DNA of 64,000 nucleotides, from positions 2,542,001 to 2,606,000 of the forward strand of contig NZ_JAUFQE010000002.1 of the NCBI RefSeq assembly GCF_030409755.1, read 5' to 3'. The translations under genes were made by a program, and so were the position numbers. The notes beneath the pieces are model-generated. The model saw only the letters and a list, made by a program, of their open reading frames with translations. It ran no database searches and was not told the DNA's origin. This DNA comes from Vibrio lentus (lineage in GTDB: Bacteria; Pseudomonadota; Gammaproteobacteria; Enterobacterales; Vibrionaceae). Position 1 is the first letter of the stretch; every line of letters starts with the position of its first letter. Positions 41,548-52,648 of this stretch are shown here, one piece after another.

Positions 41548-42777
41548 ATGGCCAAAGTTTCACTGGAAAAAGAAAAAATAAAAATTCTACTTCTAGAAGG
41601 TCTTCACCCTTCTTCTGTAGAAGTACTGCAAGCCGCTGGTTACACAAATATTGAGTACCACAAAGGCTCGCTACCTGAAGATGAACTTCTTGAAGCAGTA
41701 AAAGATGCTCACTTCATTGGTATCCGTTCTCGCACAAACATCTCCCAAGAAGTTATTGATGCGGCTGAAAAGCTGGTTGCAGTCGGTTGTTTCTGTATTG
41801 GTACTAACCAAGTAAACCTTCAAGCGGCAGCAAAACGTGGTATCCCTGTGTTCAACGCTCCGTTCTCAAACACTCGAAGTGTTGCTGAGCTGGTTCTTGG
41901 TCAGGTTCTACTACTACTTCGTGGTATCCCTGAAAAGAATGCTCTTGCTCACCGTGGTATCTGGAAAAAGAGTGCAGACAACTCTTACGAAGCTCGTGGT
42001 AAGCGTTTAGGTATTATTGGCTACGGTCACATTGGTACTCAGCTGGGTATTATTGCTGAAAACCTTGGTATGCGTGTTTACTTCTACGATATCGAAAACA
42101 AGCTGTCTTTGGGTAACGCAACTCAAGTCCATACAATGACTGATCTTCTGAACAAGTGTGATGTCATTTCTCTGCATGTTCCAGAAACTAATGAAACCAA
42201 GAACATGATGGGCAAAGAAGAGTTCGACCGCATGAAACCAGGTTCTATCTTCATCAACGCCGCTCGTGGCACTGTTGTTGATATCCCAGCATTATGTGGC
42301 GCTCTAGATTCTGGTCACCTTGCGGGTGCAGCTATCGATGTTTTCCCAACAGAACCAAAAACTAATGCTGACCCATTTGAGTCACCATTGATGCAGTTCG
42401 ATAACGTGATTCTTACCCCTCACGTTGGTGGTTCAACACAGGAAGCACAAGAGAACATCGGCGTAGAAGTTGCTGGTAAGCTTGCTAAGTACTCTGATAA
42501 TGGCTCTACACTATCAAGTGTTAACTTCCCTGAGGTTTCACTGCCATTGCATACAGGCACTTCTCGTTTGCTACACATCCACGAGAACCGTCCAGGTATT
42601 CTTACTCAGATCAACACCATCTTCGCTGAAGAAGGCATCAACATCGCAGGTCAGTATCTACAAACTGCCGCAGATATGGGTTATGTGGTTATCGATGTGG
42701 AAGCTGATCGTTCACAAGAAGCTCTGCTTAAATTGAAAGAGATCGAAGGCACAATCCGTGCTCGTCTTCTTCACTAA
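41548..42777 (+). CDS. serA: D-3-phosphoglycerate dehydrogenase
   Basis: First step of serine synthesis, oxidising 3-phosphoglycerate. It is 409 residues from MAKVSLEKEKIKILLLEGLH, with AAGGA upstream of the ATG. The NAD-binding LGIIGYGHIGTQLGI, the catalytic region INAARGTVVDIPAL and DVFPTEP, and His in LTPHVGGSTQEAQ are present. A C-terminal ACT domain with HENRPGILTQIN suggests serine feedback inhibition, as in E. coli. Confidence 0.96.
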   Translation: MAKVSLEKEKIKILLLEGLHPSSVEVLQAAGYTNIEYHKGSLPEDELLEAVKDAHFIGIRSRTNISQEVIDAAEKLVAVGCFCIGTNQVNLQAAAKRGIPVFNAPFSNTRSVAELVLGQVLLLLRGIPEKNALAHRGIWKKSADNSYEARGKRLGIIGYGHIGTQLGIIAENLGMRVYFYDIENKLSLGNATQVHTMTDLLNKCDVISLHVPETNETKNMMGKEEFDRMKPGSIFINAARGTVVDIPALCGALDSGHLAGAAIDVFPTEPKTNADPFESPLMQFDNVILTPHVGGSTQEAQENIGVEVAGKLAKYSDNGSTLSSVNFPEVSLPLHTGTSRLLHIHENRPGILTQINTIFAEEGINIAGQYLQTAADMGYVVIDVEADRSQEALLKLKEIEGTIRARLLH

Positions 42778-42806
42778 TCATCGAATTAGACCATAAGTAA
42801 AAACAG

Positions 42807-42834
42807 AAAAGGCTCTCGCAATGAGAGCCTTTTT
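42807..42834. terminator. Bidirectional terminator between serA and yggE
   Basis: A stem AAAAGGCTCTC paired with GAGAGCCTTTTT, loop GCAAT, serving both converging genes. Confidence 0.92.
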
Positions 42835-42897
42835 AGTATTTGGCCTATGGTAGGTAAAAAGATCATGATGATCCAAAACCTTCTTAAGGTGCGTTCA

Positions 42898-43611
42898 CTA
42901 CTCTTCTAATTGGTAGATCACGTTGACACGATCACGAATGGTGATCGTTGAATCTTCATAAGAGTTCGATTCTGTTCTTGCATCCATCGCCATTGAACGC
43001 ATGAGCACAGGCTGTGAAGACTGTGCGTTATAATCCACACGCCACACATCACCTAGATCACGCTCAAAACCACTCGCCAATGATTTGGCTTTCGATCTCG
43101 CATCCTTGATTGCTTCTAAACGAGCCTGCTCTTGATACTTAGCTTGATCACGAACCTGCAGTTGAATGTTATCGATCTGATTAATACCCTGACCAATAGC
43201 AATATCCATGTAGTCATTTAGATTAGCTAAATCATTAACTTGAACCGTCACATTACGTGAAGCACGGTAGCCAACCAGTTCAGGCTTACCATCTTTCGGG
43301 TAATGGTATTGAGGCGATAAGTACAGGTTAGAGCTGTGTACGCTAGCCTCATCAACCCCTGCTTTTTGCAGCTTGTTGAGAAAGCCTGTCACGACTTTAT
43401 CGACAGTATTTTTAGCTTGTTCAGCGGTCATTGTTGATTCTACAACTCTAACAGAGAATGTTGCCATATCCGGTGTCGCGATCACTTCACCATAGCCCGT
43501 CGTTGAAATATGCGGAAAAGAGGGAGAATTTGCCAATGATGGAAAACTCACAGCACTCAACGCTGCAGTAAGAGTAAGAGACGTTGCTAAGATTTTTGGT
43601 ACAAACTTCAT
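42898..43611 (-). CDS. yggE: SIMPL-domain periplasmic protein YggE
   Basis: An exported DUF541/SIMPL protein, 237 residues, with a signal peptide ending near Ala27 (PSLANS). E. coli YggE is linked to protection against oxidative and heat stress, by an unknown mechanism. The ISTTGYGEVIATPDMATFSV start and the RSKAKSLASGFERDLGDV segment are typical. It is next to argP, as in E. coli. Confidence 0.9.
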   Translation of the reverse strand: MKFVPKILATSLTLTAALSAVSFPSLANSPSFPHISTTGYGEVIATPDMATFSVRVVESTMTAEQAKNTVDKVVTGFLNKLQKAGVDEASVHSSNLYLSPQYHYPKDGKPELVGYRASRNVTVQVNDLANLNDYMDIAIGQGINQIDNIQLQVRDQAKYQEQARLEAIKDARSKAKSLASGFERDLGDVWRVDYNAQSSQPVLMRSMAMDARTESNSYEDSTITIRDRVNVIYQLEE

Positions 43612-43721
43612 TAGGAAAACCCACGCTGAACAAATGTTCTTTTATCATAGAGCAATTTGTCGCATAGCCAATCCTGATACCCAACTTCTAACAGAACTTT
43701 GACGATGAAAAAACCAACAGT

Positions 43722-44618
43722 TTACTGAGGTAAGTGATTGTGAGCATAACTTAATATGGCTTGAGAGATTTCCTTCAACACCCCACTCTCAAGCTGCCAA
43801 TGGTGCCAATAGATACGATAAGACAGCAAGAAGCCGGGCGTGACATCAATCAGTGTCCCTGATTTCAACTCTTCAACAATCTGCAGTCGAGGGATCAAAC
43901 AATAGGCGACACCAGAGAGAGCGAGTCGCACAAAAGCTTCTGAACTTCCCACCGTATGATTGATAACGCTGTCTCTCGGAACATTAAAATGATCATGCAA
44001 AAACTTCTTATGCAGATCATCGTATTGGTCATACGAAACCGCAGGAGCTTTGGTTAATGTCGAATAGTTCACCCCATCAGAGAAGTAGCGTTGATGAAAG
44101 CTAGGACTCGCCACACACACGTAGTCCATACGACCGAGATAGTCAGCGCTGCACCCAGGAATAGGCTGTGATTCAAGACTGATCGCCCCTGCTACTTCCC
44201 CACTCTTAATTTTTTCGATCGTTCTCGATTCACCATGAATCGCAAGGTTCAACTCAACTTGACGTGAGTTCATCACATCAGATAACGCAGGCAACAGCCA
44301 TGTCGCCAAACTATCAGCATTGGTCGCTATTGATAGGGAAAGAGGTTGAGTACCCTCTTCATTCATCAACTCAGGGACAAGCTCATGCTCTAACAAACGA
44401 ACACGACGATACAAACCCAACAGCTTTTTTCCTGCCGGTGTTGGTCTTGGCGGACTTTCTCTCACAAGCGCGGGTTGGGCTAACCATTTTTCCAGTTGTT
44501 TGATGCGTTGAGACACCGCCGATTGGGAGATGTACAACTGCTCAGCCGCCCTTTCAAAACTGCGTTGTTTCACTACTGCATCGAGTGCTTCTATCCATTT
44601 GTAATCCAATCCACGCAT
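43722..44618 (-). CDS. argP: LysR-type regulator ArgP
   Basis: Lysine- and arginine-responsive activator of the exporter gene argO. It is 298 residues from [20 protein letters not shown]; a TTG directly before the ATG is not needed. The N-terminal winged HTH reads [20 protein letters not shown], and the effector domain follows (about 90-290). It is divergent from argO, its expected target. Confidence 0.94.
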   Translation of the reverse strand: MRGLDYKWIEALDAVVKQRSFERAAEQLYISQSAVSQRIKQLEKWLAQPALVRESPPRPTPAGKKLLGLYRRVRLLEHELVPELMNEEGTQPLSLSIATNADSLATWLLPALSDVMNSRQVELNLAIHGESRTIEKIKSGEVAGAISLESQPIPGCSADYLGRMDYVCVASPSFHQRYFSDGVNYSTLTKAPAVSYDQYDDLHKKFLHDHFNVPRDSVINHTVGSSEAFVRLALSGVAYCLIPRLQIVEELKSGTLIDVTPGFLLSYRIYWHHWQLESGVLKEISQAILSYAHNHLPQ

Positions 44619-44760
44619 CAACTTGTTTCCTTTTTAACCTAACTACCACCGACATTAGCAACTCTAATAATAGATTAAAATCATTAATTATACTTATTTT
44701 AAAGGTCGGAGTATCTTCGCCATATAGCACGTAAATATCGTTAATTAAGTGGAGGTTAAA

Positions 44761-45387
44761 ATGAATTTTTGGGTTTTATTACAAGGTTTTGGTCTAGGGG
44801 CAAGCATGATTATCCCTATTGGCGCTCAGAATGCGTACGTCTTAAATCAAGGGATAAAACGCAATCACCACCTAACCACGGCGACGATTTGTAGCTTACT
44901 CGATACCTTGTTCATCTCATTGGGTATTTTTGGTGGCGGAGCTATCCTGTCGCAAAATGAATTATTGCTCACCTCAGTGACATTGGGGGGTATCGCCTTT
45001 CTTACAGTTTATGGCTTGCTATCACTGCGCAGTGCGTTCAGAACACGTGCCAGTGATGAATCAAAAGGTGAGATATTAGCTCGCGGTAAGCGCACCGTTA
45101 TTTTAGGTGCATTAGCAGTCACTGTATTAAACCCCCATCTCTATTTGGATACCGTGGTGATTCTAGGATCCATTGGCGGACAGTTTGAAGGCAACGACAG
45201 AATCGCTTTTGCTATGGGGACGATCTTGGCTTCGTTCGTGTGGTTTTACTCTTTGTCATTGGGCGCTGCAAAGCTAGGCCCAACGCTATCTAAGCCGAAG
45301 GTTAAGAAAGGTATCGATATCGGAGTCGCGACCATGATGTTTGCCATTGCACTTGTGCTCGCTAATGGGCTGATTGAACAATACTGA
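44761..45387 (+). CDS. argO: L-arginine exporter ArgO (LysE family)
   Basis: Inner-membrane exporter of arginine and toxic analogues. It is 208 residues from MNFWVLLQGFGLGASMIIPI, with a strong GGAGG ribosome site five bases upstream. About six membrane helices are visible, with the LysE family motif PIGAQNAYVLNQGIKRNH and TVLNPHLYLDTVVILG. It is divergent from argP. Confidence 0.94.
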   Translation: MNFWVLLQGFGLGASMIIPIGAQNAYVLNQGIKRNHHLTTATICSLLDTLFISLGIFGGGAILSQNELLLTSVTLGGIAFLTVYGLLSLRSAFRTRASDESKGEILARGKRTVILGALAVTVLNPHLYLDTVVILGSIGGQFEGNDRIAFAMGTILASFVWFYSLSLGAAKLGPTLSKPKVKKGIDIGVATMMFAIALVLANGLIEQY

Positions 45388-45415
45388 TAAATCTATTTAG
45401 CTCCATGAAACCAAC

Positions 45416-45448
45416 AAAAAAGGCGGATAACCTAAGTTATCCGCCTTT
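45416..45448. terminator. Terminator between argO and mscS
   Basis: A stem AAAGGCGGATAAC paired with GTTATCCGCCTTT, loop CTAA. The A6 flank gives a strong T-run for mscS on the minus strand. Confidence 0.92.
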
Positions 45449-45486
45449 CCTTATAAAAGCTTATAGCTATAAAAACTAATTGGAGA

Positions 45487-46353
45487 TTAAGCTTCTACTT
45501 TATTCATGTGTACATCCATTTGCGGGAATGGAATTTCGATACCTTCGTTATCCAAGCCTTCTTTGATTGCTTGCATAAGGTCAAAATACACATCCCAGTA
45601 CTCTGCAGTGTTAACCCATGGGCGAACGACAAAGTTTACTGAAGAATCCGCTAGTGTATGAACACCAACTTGAACACCCGGTGTTTTAAGTACACGTTCA
45701 TCAGATTCACAAATCTTAGTCAGTAGCGCTTTTGTCTTTTGAAGATCGGCGTTGTAAGAAACACCAATCATTAGATCAATACGACGCGTGTCATGACGAG
45801 AGTAGTTAGTAATTGGGCTACCAATAACGCTACCGTTCGGTACTACAACCATCTTGTTGTCTGGCGTTGTTAGAACTGTTTGGAAGATTTGAATTGAATC
45901 AACCGAACCTGCTACACCACCAATCTCCACGTAGTCACCAGACTTGAATGGACGGAATGCAACGATAAGTACACCAGCTGCAAAGTTAGATAGTGAGCCT
46001 TGTAGAGCCAGACCAATAGCTAAACCAGCCGCACCAATTACAGCAACCACAGACGCTGTTTGAACACCTAAGCGACCAAGAGCTGCAATTAGAACAATAA
46101 CAAACAACAAGTAACGAACTAAGCCATGGATAAACTCGACAACCGCTCGGTCCATTTTCTTCTTCTGAAGAACCTTAGACACGCTATTCGCAACTACTTT
46201 AACAATTAAGTTACCAATAAATAGAATAACGAGCGCAGAAATAATGTTTACACCGTACTGAATAAACAAATCTGAGTTATCCGTTAACCACTGTTCTGCA
46301 TTTGAAAGACCATCCACAAGCGGGGTCTCAATCGTTGTAGAACTCTCAGCCAT
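45487..46353 (-). CDS. mscS: Small-conductance mechanosensitive channel MscS
   Basis: Opens under membrane tension to release solutes on osmotic downshock. It is 288 residues from MAESSTTIETPLVDGLSNAE, with GAGG nine bases upstream; an ATG three codons earlier abuts that ribosome site. Three membrane helices are seen, with the pore helix VVAVIGAAGLAIGLALQGSL followed by the hinge SNFAAGVLIVAFRPFKSGD. The cytoplasmic beta and alpha-beta domains follow. Gene order argO-mscS-fbaA matches E. coli. Confidence 0.95.
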   Translation of the reverse strand: MAESSTTIETPLVDGLSNAEQWLTDNSDLFIQYGVNIISALVILFIGNLIVKVVANSVSKVLQKKKMDRAVVEFIHGLVRYLLFVIVLIAALGRLGVQTASVVAVIGAAGLAIGLALQGSLSNFAAGVLIVAFRPFKSGDYVEIGGVAGSVDSIQIFQTVLTTPDNKMVVVPNGSVIGSPITNYSRHDTRRIDLMIGVSYNADLQKTKALLTKICESDERVLKTPGVQVGVHTLADSSVNFVVRPWVNTAEYWDVYFDLMQAIKEGLDNEGIEIPFPQMDVHMNKVEA

Positions 46354-46732
46354 AATGTGCATCCTCTATATAATATGCTATGAGCTAAACTGCCTTAAGC
46401 CAAACTTACCCAACAACAAGATAAACCGTATAACTCACGTTAAGTCGTTGTGTTAAAAGTAAATTAAAGCCAAGTCCTTTTTTATAAACTGAACCAAGTT
46501 CAATTTTTCGGCACGATATCCTATCTTTGACAGATTGCAAAGTCATATTTATGTAAGCTTTTGAATTAATAAAACTTACCAATAAACACAAATACCGATA
46601 ACTAAAAGACTACGAAATTTATTCACCGCACGCTAGGTTTTTCACATATTTAGTACAAGTTTTTATCAGACATAAAAAAAACCCGCTCAATGAGCGGGCT
46701 TTTAAAACTTAAAGAGTACTTAATTCAAAGAA
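46354..46732. other. Gap between fbaA and mscS
   Basis: This 379-base gap contains the fbaA terminator (46674-46703) at one end and the upstream region of mscS at the other. A possible mscS promoter reads TTGCAA then TATCGT about 17 bases apart on the minus strand near 46515-46545. No gene is seen. Confidence 0.45.
46674..46703 (-). terminator. Terminator after fbaA
   Basis: A stem CCCGCTC paired with GAGCGGG, flanked by an A8 run that reads as T8 on the minus strand. Confidence 0.92.
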
Positions 46733-47809
46733 TTACAGTACGTCTACAGCGTTAAGGTCAGCGAATGCTTTCTCAAGACGAGTGACCATTGAAGACTGAG
46801 CAGCACGTAGCCATACGCGTGGATCGTAGTACTTCTTGTTTGGCGCAGCTTCGCCAGTTGGGTTACCGATTTGACCTTGTAGGAAATCGAAGTTTTCAGC
46901 AGAGTACTTACGGATACCGTCCCAAGTTGCCCACTGTGTATCAGTATCGATGTTCATTTTGATAACACCGTAGCCGATAGACTCTTGGATTTCAGCTTCA
47001 GAAGAACCAGAACCACCGTGGAATACGAAGTTTAGAGCGTTAGGTGCGATACCGAACTTCTCTGCACAGTATGCTTGAGAGTCACGTAGGATAGTTGGAG
47101 TAAGTACAACGTTACCAGCTTGGTAAACACCGTGTACGTTACCGAAAGATGCAGCGATAGTGAAACGTGGGCTAACAGCCATTAGTTTCTCGTATGCGTA
47201 AGCTACGTCTTCTGGAGAAGTGTAAAGCTCAGATGCGTCCATATCAGAGTTATCAACGCCGTCTTCTTCACCACCAGTACAACCAAGTTCGATCTCGATT
47301 GTCATGTCCATTTTAGCCATGCGAGCTAGGTAAGTAGCACATGTTTCAATGTTCTCTTCTAGAGACTCTTCAGAAAGGTCTAGCATGTGAGAAGAGAATA
47401 GAGGCTTACCAGTTTGTGCGAAGAACTCTTCACCAGCGTCTAGTAGACCGTCAATCCATGGTAGAAGTTTCTTAGCAGCGTGGTCAGTGTGAAGGATAAC
47501 TGGAACACCGTAAGATTCAGCTACAGCATGTACGTATTTTGCACCAGCTACAGCACCAAGAACTTGTGCGCCTTGACCTTCAAGTTTAACGCCTTTACCT
47601 GCGAAGAATGCAGCGCCGCCGTTAGAGAACTGAACAACAACTGGAGACTTAACTTTAGCAGCTGCTTCTAGTACTGCGTTTACAGAGTCAGTACCAACAA
47701 CGTTTACTGCAGGAAGAGCAAATTTGTTTGCTTTTGCTACTTCAAATACTTTCTGTACGTCATCGCCAGAAATCACACCAGGTTTTACAAAATCGAAGAT
47801 CTTAGACAT
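46733..47809 (-). CDS. fbaA: Class II fructose-bisphosphate aldolase
   Basis: Zinc aldolase that splits fructose 1,6-bisphosphate in glycolysis. It is 358 residues. The zinc-binding VILHTDHAAKKLLPW, IEIELGCTGGEEDGVDN and FGNVHGVYQAGNVVL motifs and FVFHGGSGSSEAEI are intact. It follows pgk by about 155 bases, with a pgk terminator between, so it likely has its own promoter. A LacI-type operator-like site lies 59 bases upstream of its ATG. Confidence 0.97.
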   Translation of the reverse strand: MSKIFDFVKPGVISGDDVQKVFEVAKANKFALPAVNVVGTDSVNAVLEAAAKVKSPVVVQFSNGGAAFFAGKGVKLEGQGAQVLGAVAGAKYVHAVAESYGVPVILHTDHAAKKLLPWIDGLLDAGEEFFAQTGKPLFSSHMLDLSEESLEENIETCATYLARMAKMDMTIEIELGCTGGEEDGVDNSDMDASELYTSPEDVAYAYEKLMAVSPRFTIAASFGNVHGVYQAGNVVLTPTILRDSQAYCAEKFGIAPNALNFVFHGGSGSSEAEIQESIGYGVIKMNIDTDTQWATWDGIRKYSAENFDFLQGQIGNPTGEAAPNKKYYDPRVWLRAAQSSMVTRLEKAFADLNAVDVL

Positions 47810-47865
47810 GGAAATAGTCCTATTTATTCTATCGTTTTAAGATTAAAAAACTTAAGTTTAAAAAT

Positions 47866-47881
47866 TTGCAATCGTTTGCTC
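47866..47881 (-). promoter_or_regulatory. LacI/PurR-type operator-like site upstream of fbaA
   Basis: The central 12 bases GCAATCGTTTGC (47868-47879) fit the palindrome GCAA-N-CG-N-TTGC perfectly, a core shared by PurR-like LacI-family operators. It lies about 59 bases before the fbaA ATG. Which regulator binds, if any, is unknown. Confidence 0.45.
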
Positions 47882-47929
47882 ACAACTTATGCCATTCTAG
47901 CAAAAAAGTGTGATACGCAGCAAACGTTA

Positions 47930-47955
47930 AAAGGCGAGATTCACATCTCGCCTTT
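47930..47955 (-). terminator. Terminator after pgk
   Basis: A perfect stem AAAGGCGAGAT paired with ATCTCGCCTTT, loop TCAC, followed by T residues on the minus strand. Confidence 0.85.
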
Positions 47956-47964
47956 CTAAATCAA

Positions 47965-49128
47965 TTACGCTTTAGCACGCTCTTCAAGCATTGCTACTGC
48001 AGGAAGTACTTTACCTTCAACAAACTCAAGGAAAGCGCCGCCGCCAGTAGAGATGTAAGAAACATCTGCTTTGATACCGAACTTGTCGATAGCCGCTAGC
48101 GTGTCACCACCGCCTGCTACAGAGAAACCTTCAGAGTCAGCGATTGCTTTAGAAATACCAGCAGTACCCGCTTCGAAGTTTTTGAATTCGAATACGCCTA
48201 CAGGGCCGTTCCAAAGAATCGTTTTTGCGTTGCCGATGATTTCAGCTAGAGCTGCAGTTGAATCTGGGCCAAGGTCGAAGATCATGTCGTCGTCTTGAAC
48301 TTCAGAAACGTGCTTAATTTCAGCTTCTGCGTTTTCGTCGAATGCTTTAGCACATGCAACGTCAGTCGCTACTGGGATAGCACACTCTTTCATTAGCTTC
48401 TGAGCTGTTTCAACTAGGTCAGCTTCGTATAGAGACTTACCTACGTTGTGGCCTTCAGCAGCGATGAACGTGTTCGCGATACCACCACCAACAACAAGTT
48501 GGTCAGCGATTTTAGAAAGAGATTCTAGAACTGTTAGTTTGGTAGAAACTTTAGAACCACCAACAATAGCCACTAGTGGGCGAGCTGGGTTGTCCATTGC
48601 TTTACCAAGAGCTTCAAGCTCAGCAGCTAGAAGAGGACCAGCACATGCTACAGGAGCGTAAGTACCAACGCCGTGTGTAGAAGCTTGAGCACGGTGAGCT
48701 GTACCGAATGCGTCCATCACGAAGATGTCACATAGTGCAGCGTATTGCTTAGAAAGTGCTTCTTCGTTCTTCTTCTCGCCTTTGTTAAAACGAACGTTTT
48801 CAAGAACAGTTAGTTCGCCAGCGTTTAGCTCTAGGCCATTTACGTAATCTTTCGCTAGCTTAACTTCGCAGTCTAGTGCGTCGTTTAGGTAGTTAACTAC
48901 AGGAGCTAGAGAGAACTCTTCGTTGTATTCGCCTTCAGTAGGACGACCAAGGTGAGAAGTAACCATAACTTTTGCGCCAGCTTCTAGGCAAAGTTTGATA
49001 GTTGGTAGAGATGCTAGGATACGTGCATCTGAAGTTACTTTACCGTCTTTTACTGGTACGTTTAGGTCAGCACGGATAAATACGCGTTTACCTGCAAGTT
49101 CCAGGTCAGTCATCTTGATCACAGACAT
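47965..49128 (-). CDS. pgk: Phosphoglycerate kinase
   Basis: ATP-generating glycolytic step from 1,3-bisphosphoglycerate. It is 387 residues from [20 protein letters not shown], with AGAGGA upstream of the [35 protein letters not shown] and the ATP-site [12 protein letters not shown] are present. It is in the epd-pgk-fbaA cluster, 166 bases after epd. Confidence 0.97.
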   Translation of the reverse strand: MSVIKMTDLELAGKRVFIRADLNVPVKDGKVTSDARILASLPTIKLCLEAGAKVMVTSHLGRPTEGEYNEEFSLAPVVNYLNDALDCEVKLAKDYVNGLELNAGELTVLENVRFNKGEKKNEEALSKQYAALCDIFVMDAFGTAHRAQASTHGVGTYAPVACAGPLLAAELEALGKAMDNPARPLVAIVGGSKVSTKLTVLESLSKIADQLVVGGGIANTFIAAEGHNVGKSLYEADLVETAQKLMKECAIPVATDVACAKAFDENAEAEIKHVSEVQDDDMIFDLGPDSTAALAEIIGNAKTILWNGPVGVFEFKNFEAGTAGISKAIADSEGFSVAGGGDTLAAIDKFGIKADVSYISTGGGAFLEFVEGKVLPAVAMLEERAKA

Positions 49129-49294
49129 GATTTGTCCTCTCAAATTTAAATAAAAATAAAGTTTTGGAAACTCAGCAACCCTGCTAAGCCTATAAATTAT
49201 TCAACTGGTAATTCTTTAACTACTAGTAATATGTGGACACTTAGCATTTAATTCAAGCTAAAAAATAAATAATCCGCACATTTGCTTCTAGGTC

Positions 49295-50344
49295 TTACTT
49301 CTTGCCTTCAGAAGCTTCCATTGCAAGAACCGTATCCAGCATTCGGTTTGCAAAGCCCCATTCGTTGTCACACCACACCAGCATTTTCACTAAGTGGCCG
49401 TTGCTCACTCGAGTTTGTGAACCATCAACAATTGCGCTATGGGGATCGTGATTAAAATCGATGGAAACGAGCGGCGCTTCAGTATAGTCAACTATATTGT
49501 GTAATGTACACTGGGATGCATTAACAATGGTTTGATTTACGTCATTAACTTTCACATTTGCATTAATTGTGACACTTAAATCCATCGCAGTGACGTTTAC
49601 CGTTGGTACACGCACAGATATCGCTTCAAATTTGTTAGAAAATTTCGGGAAGATTCTTTCAATACCTTTATGCAATTTGGTATCGACAGGAATGATTGAT
49701 TGGCTTGCTGCTCGAGTTCGACGAAGGTCGCTGTGGTATGCATCGATAACTTGCTGGTCATTCATAGAAGAGTGAATGGTCGTAATCGTGCCGGACTCAA
49801 TGCCAAAGGCGTCATCAAGCACCTTGATGATAGGGACAATACAGTTAGTCGTGCATGAACCATTGGAAACGATTCGATGGTCAGCGGTAATAGTGTCGTG
49901 ATTCACACCGTAAATAATGGTGTTATCCAGATCGTTAGCACCAGGATGTGAAAACAGCACCTTTTTCGCCCCAGCAGCAATGTGCGCTAGGCCGTCATCA
50001 CGGCAACCGTAAACGCCAGTACAATCGAGAACAATATCAACCTCAAGGTCACGCCAAGGCAACAACTCAATATCAGCAAGGTGTAAGATACGAATCGTAT
50101 CGAACTCTCCTTTGTCTTCAGCACCAACGCCATGATGAACATAGATGTGCTCTTGATCATTAGAGATTTTCTTGCCGAAGCGGCCGTGACTGGTGTCGTA
50201 TTGCAATAGGTGAGCCATAGCGTCTGGCTGAGCAAGCTCATTGACAGCTACTACTTTGATTTGTTGGCTTTTGCCACTTTCATAGACAGCGCGTAATACA
50301 TTACGCCCTATTCGTCCAAATCCGTTTATCGCGACTTTTAGCAT
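49295..50344 (-). CDS. epd: D-erythrose-4-phosphate dehydrogenase
   Basis: GAPDH-like enzyme that oxidises erythrose 4-phosphate for pyridoxal phosphate synthesis. It is 349 residues from [20 protein letters not shown]; an ATG four codons upstream is possible. The catalytic cysteine motif [26 protein letters not shown] and [14 protein letters not shown] are present. I assign epd rather than gapA from the epd-pgk-fbaA context and the Epd-like [19 protein letters not shown] segment. Confidence 0.93.
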   Translation of the reverse strand: MLKVAINGFGRIGRNVLRAVYESGKSQQIKVVAVNELAQPDAMAHLLQYDTSHGRFGKKISNDQEHIYVHHGVGAEDKGEFDTIRILHLADIELLPWRDLEVDIVLDCTGVYGCRDDGLAHIAAGAKKVLFSHPGANDLDNTIIYGVNHDTITADHRIVSNGSCTTNCIVPIIKVLDDAFGIESGTITTIHSSMNDQQVIDAYHSDLRRTRAASQSIIPVDTKLHKGIERIFPKFSNKFEAISVRVPTVNVTAMDLSVTINANVKVNDVNQTIVNASQCTLHNIVDYTEAPLVSIDFNHDPHSAIVDGSQTRVSNGHLVKMLVWCDNEWGFANRMLDTVLAMEASEGKK

Positions 50345-50490
50345 AGTTCCGTACATCTAACCAAAATTTCGTGCAACAGATGATAACTGAATCCTACCTA
50401 AAAGGCATTACTTGAATAACTCAGTTTACTCATGACAGATTGATCTGCTGCTTGTAAGGATTAGTCTAGGAGAAAACAAATCCCAGATAC

Positions 50491-50519
50491 AAAAAACCGA
50501 GCTCTACGCTCGGTTTTTT
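50491..50519. terminator. Terminator between tkt and epd
   Basis: A stem AAAAAACCGAGC paired with GCTCGGTTTTTT, loop TCTAC. Strong A and T runs on both sides. Confidence 0.93.
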
Positions 50520-50558
50520 CTTTCATTTTACTGTTAACACTAGGCTAGCAATCAATGA

Positions 50559-52553
50559 TTAAGCTAAAAGCTCTTTCGCTGTATTTACTACGTTTTCAGT
50601 AGTGAAACCGAACATCTTGAACAGCTCGCCTGCTGGTGCAGATTCGCCGAACGTTGTCATACCAATGATCTTGCCACCGAAGCCAACGTACTTGTACCAG
50701 AAGTCAGCAATGCCAGCTTCAACAGCGATACGAGCTGTAACGTCAGATGGAAGTACAGACTCACGGTACTGCGCGTCTTGCTTGTCGAATGCGTCAGTTG
50801 CAGGCATAGAAACTACGCGTACTTTCTTGCCTTCAGCTGTTAGTTCAGCAGCAGCGCTAACCGCTAGTTCAACTTCAGAACCAGTCGCGATAAGGATAAG
50901 CTCTGGTTTGCCTTCGCAATCTTTCAGGATGTAACCACCCTTAGCGATGTTTGCCACTTGCTCAGCGTCACGATCTTGTTGTGCAAGGTTTTGACGAGAG
51001 AAGATAAGTGCAGAAGGACCATCTTTACGTTCGATTGCCAGTTTCCAAGCAACAGCAGACTCAACTTGGTCACATGGACGCCATGTGCTCATGTTTGGAG
51101 TTAGACGTAGAGATGCGATCTGTTCAACCGGTTGGTGAGTAGGACCATCTTCGCCTAGGCCGATCGAATCGTGCGTGTAAACTTGGATGTTCTGAATTTT
51201 CATCAGAGCAGCCATACGCATTGCGTTACGTGCGTATTCCATAAACATTAGGAACGTCGCGCCGTATGGTACGAAACCACCGTGCAGAGCGATACCGTTC
51301 ATAATAGCCGTCATACCGAATTCACGTACACCGTAGTGGATGTAGTTACCAGAAAAGTCATTTGTTTCAAGCGACTTAGAGCCAGACCACATAGTCAGGT
51401 TAGAAGGCGCAAGGTCAGCAGAGCCGCCCATGAATTCAGGTAGCATAGCACCGAACGCTTCTAGAGCATTTTGAGACGCTTTACGTGAAGCGATGTTAGC
51501 TGGGTTAGCTTGAAGGTCAGCAATGATTGCGTTTGCTTTCTCTTCCCACTCAGCTGGTAGTTCGCCGTTTGTACGACGTTTGAATTCTGCTGCTAGCTCA
51601 GGGTGAGCCGCTGCGTATGCGTCAAACTTAGCATTCCACGCTGCTTCTTTCGCTGCGCCTGCTTCTTTCGCATTCCACTCAGCTGCGATATCAGCTGGAA
51701 TTTCGAAAGGACCGTGTTCCCAACCAAGTGCCGCTTTAGTTGCTGTAATTTCATCAGCGCCTAGTGGAGCACCGTGACAGTCGTGCGTACCCGCTTTGTT
51801 TGGAGAACCAAAACCGATGATAGTTTTAGTACAGATAAGTGTTGGACGAGGATCCGCTTTAGCTGCTTCAATAGCAGCATTGATAGCGTCAGCGTCGTGA
51901 CCATCAACTGCTGGGATTACGTGCCAGCCGTAAGCTTCAAAACGCTTAGGTGTATCGTCAGAGAACCAACCTTCAACTTCGCCATCGATAGAGATGCCGT
52001 TGTCATCCCAGAAAGCAACCAGCTTACCAAGACCTAGCGTACCCGCTAGAGAACATGCTTCGTGAGAAATACCTTCCATCAGACAACCATCACCCATGAA
52101 CGCATAAGTGAAGTGATCGACGATGTCGTGGCCTTCTTTGTTGAACTGTGCAGCCAATGATTTTTCAGCCATCGCCATACCAACAGCATTGGTGATGCCT
52201 TGGCCTAGAGGACCCGTCGTTGTTTCGATACCAGGAGCGTAACCGTACTCTGGGTGACCTGGAGTCTTAGAGTGCAGTTGACGGAAGTTTTTCAGGTCTT
52301 CAATTGAAAGCTCGTAACCTGCAAGATGAAGCAGAGAGTAAATCAACATTGAACCATGGCCGTTAGACAGAATAAAACGGTCTCGGTCAGCCCACTCTGG
52401 GTTTGCTGGGTTGTGGTTCAAGTGACCACGCCAAAGAACTTCAGCGATGTCAGCCATACCCATAGGTGCGCCAGGGTGGCCTGAATTTGCTTGTTGAACG
52501 CCATCCATGCTAAGTGCGCGAATTGCATTGGCTAGATCTTTACGAGAAGGCAT
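50559..52553 (-). CDS. tkt: Transketolase
   Basis: Thiamine-diphosphate enzyme that moves two-carbon units in the non-oxidative pentose phosphate pathway. It is 664 residues from [20 protein letters not shown], with AGGAG upstream. The N-terminal substrate histidine region [15 protein letters not shown], the ThDP motif from [13 protein letters not shown] to [11 protein letters not shown], and [20 protein letters not shown] are present. It is adjacent to epd and divergent from metK, as in E. coli. Confidence 0.96.
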   Translation of the reverse strand: MPSRKDLANAIRALSMDGVQQANSGHPGAPMGMADIAEVLWRGHLNHNPANPEWADRDRFILSNGHGSMLIYSLLHLAGYELSIEDLKNFRQLHSKTPGHPEYGYAPGIETTTGPLGQGITNAVGMAMAEKSLAAQFNKEGHDIVDHFTYAFMGDGCLMEGISHEACSLAGTLGLGKLVAFWDDNGISIDGEVEGWFSDDTPKRFEAYGWHVIPAVDGHDADAINAAIEAAKADPRPTLICTKTIIGFGSPNKAGTHDCHGAPLGADEITATKAALGWEHGPFEIPADIAAEWNAKEAGAAKEAAWNAKFDAYAAAHPELAAEFKRRTNGELPAEWEEKANAIIADLQANPANIASRKASQNALEAFGAMLPEFMGGSADLAPSNLTMWSGSKSLETNDFSGNYIHYGVREFGMTAIMNGIALHGGFVPYGATFLMFMEYARNAMRMAALMKIQNIQVYTHDSIGLGEDGPTHQPVEQIASLRLTPNMSTWRPCDQVESAVAWKLAIERKDGPSALIFSRQNLAQQDRDAEQVANIAKGGYILKDCEGKPELILIATGSEVELAVSAAAELTAEGKKVRVVSMPATDAFDKQDAQYRESVLPSDVTARIAVEAGIADFWYKYVGFGGKIIGMTTFGESAPAGELFKMFGFTTENVVNTAKELLA

Positions 52554-52648
52554 GTCTGCTCCTGAGTACATAAGCGATTTAAAAAAGAGATTGATGCTAA
52601 AGTTTTCATTTTTATTAGCGCGGGTATTCTCTCAAACGACTTTAGCGA

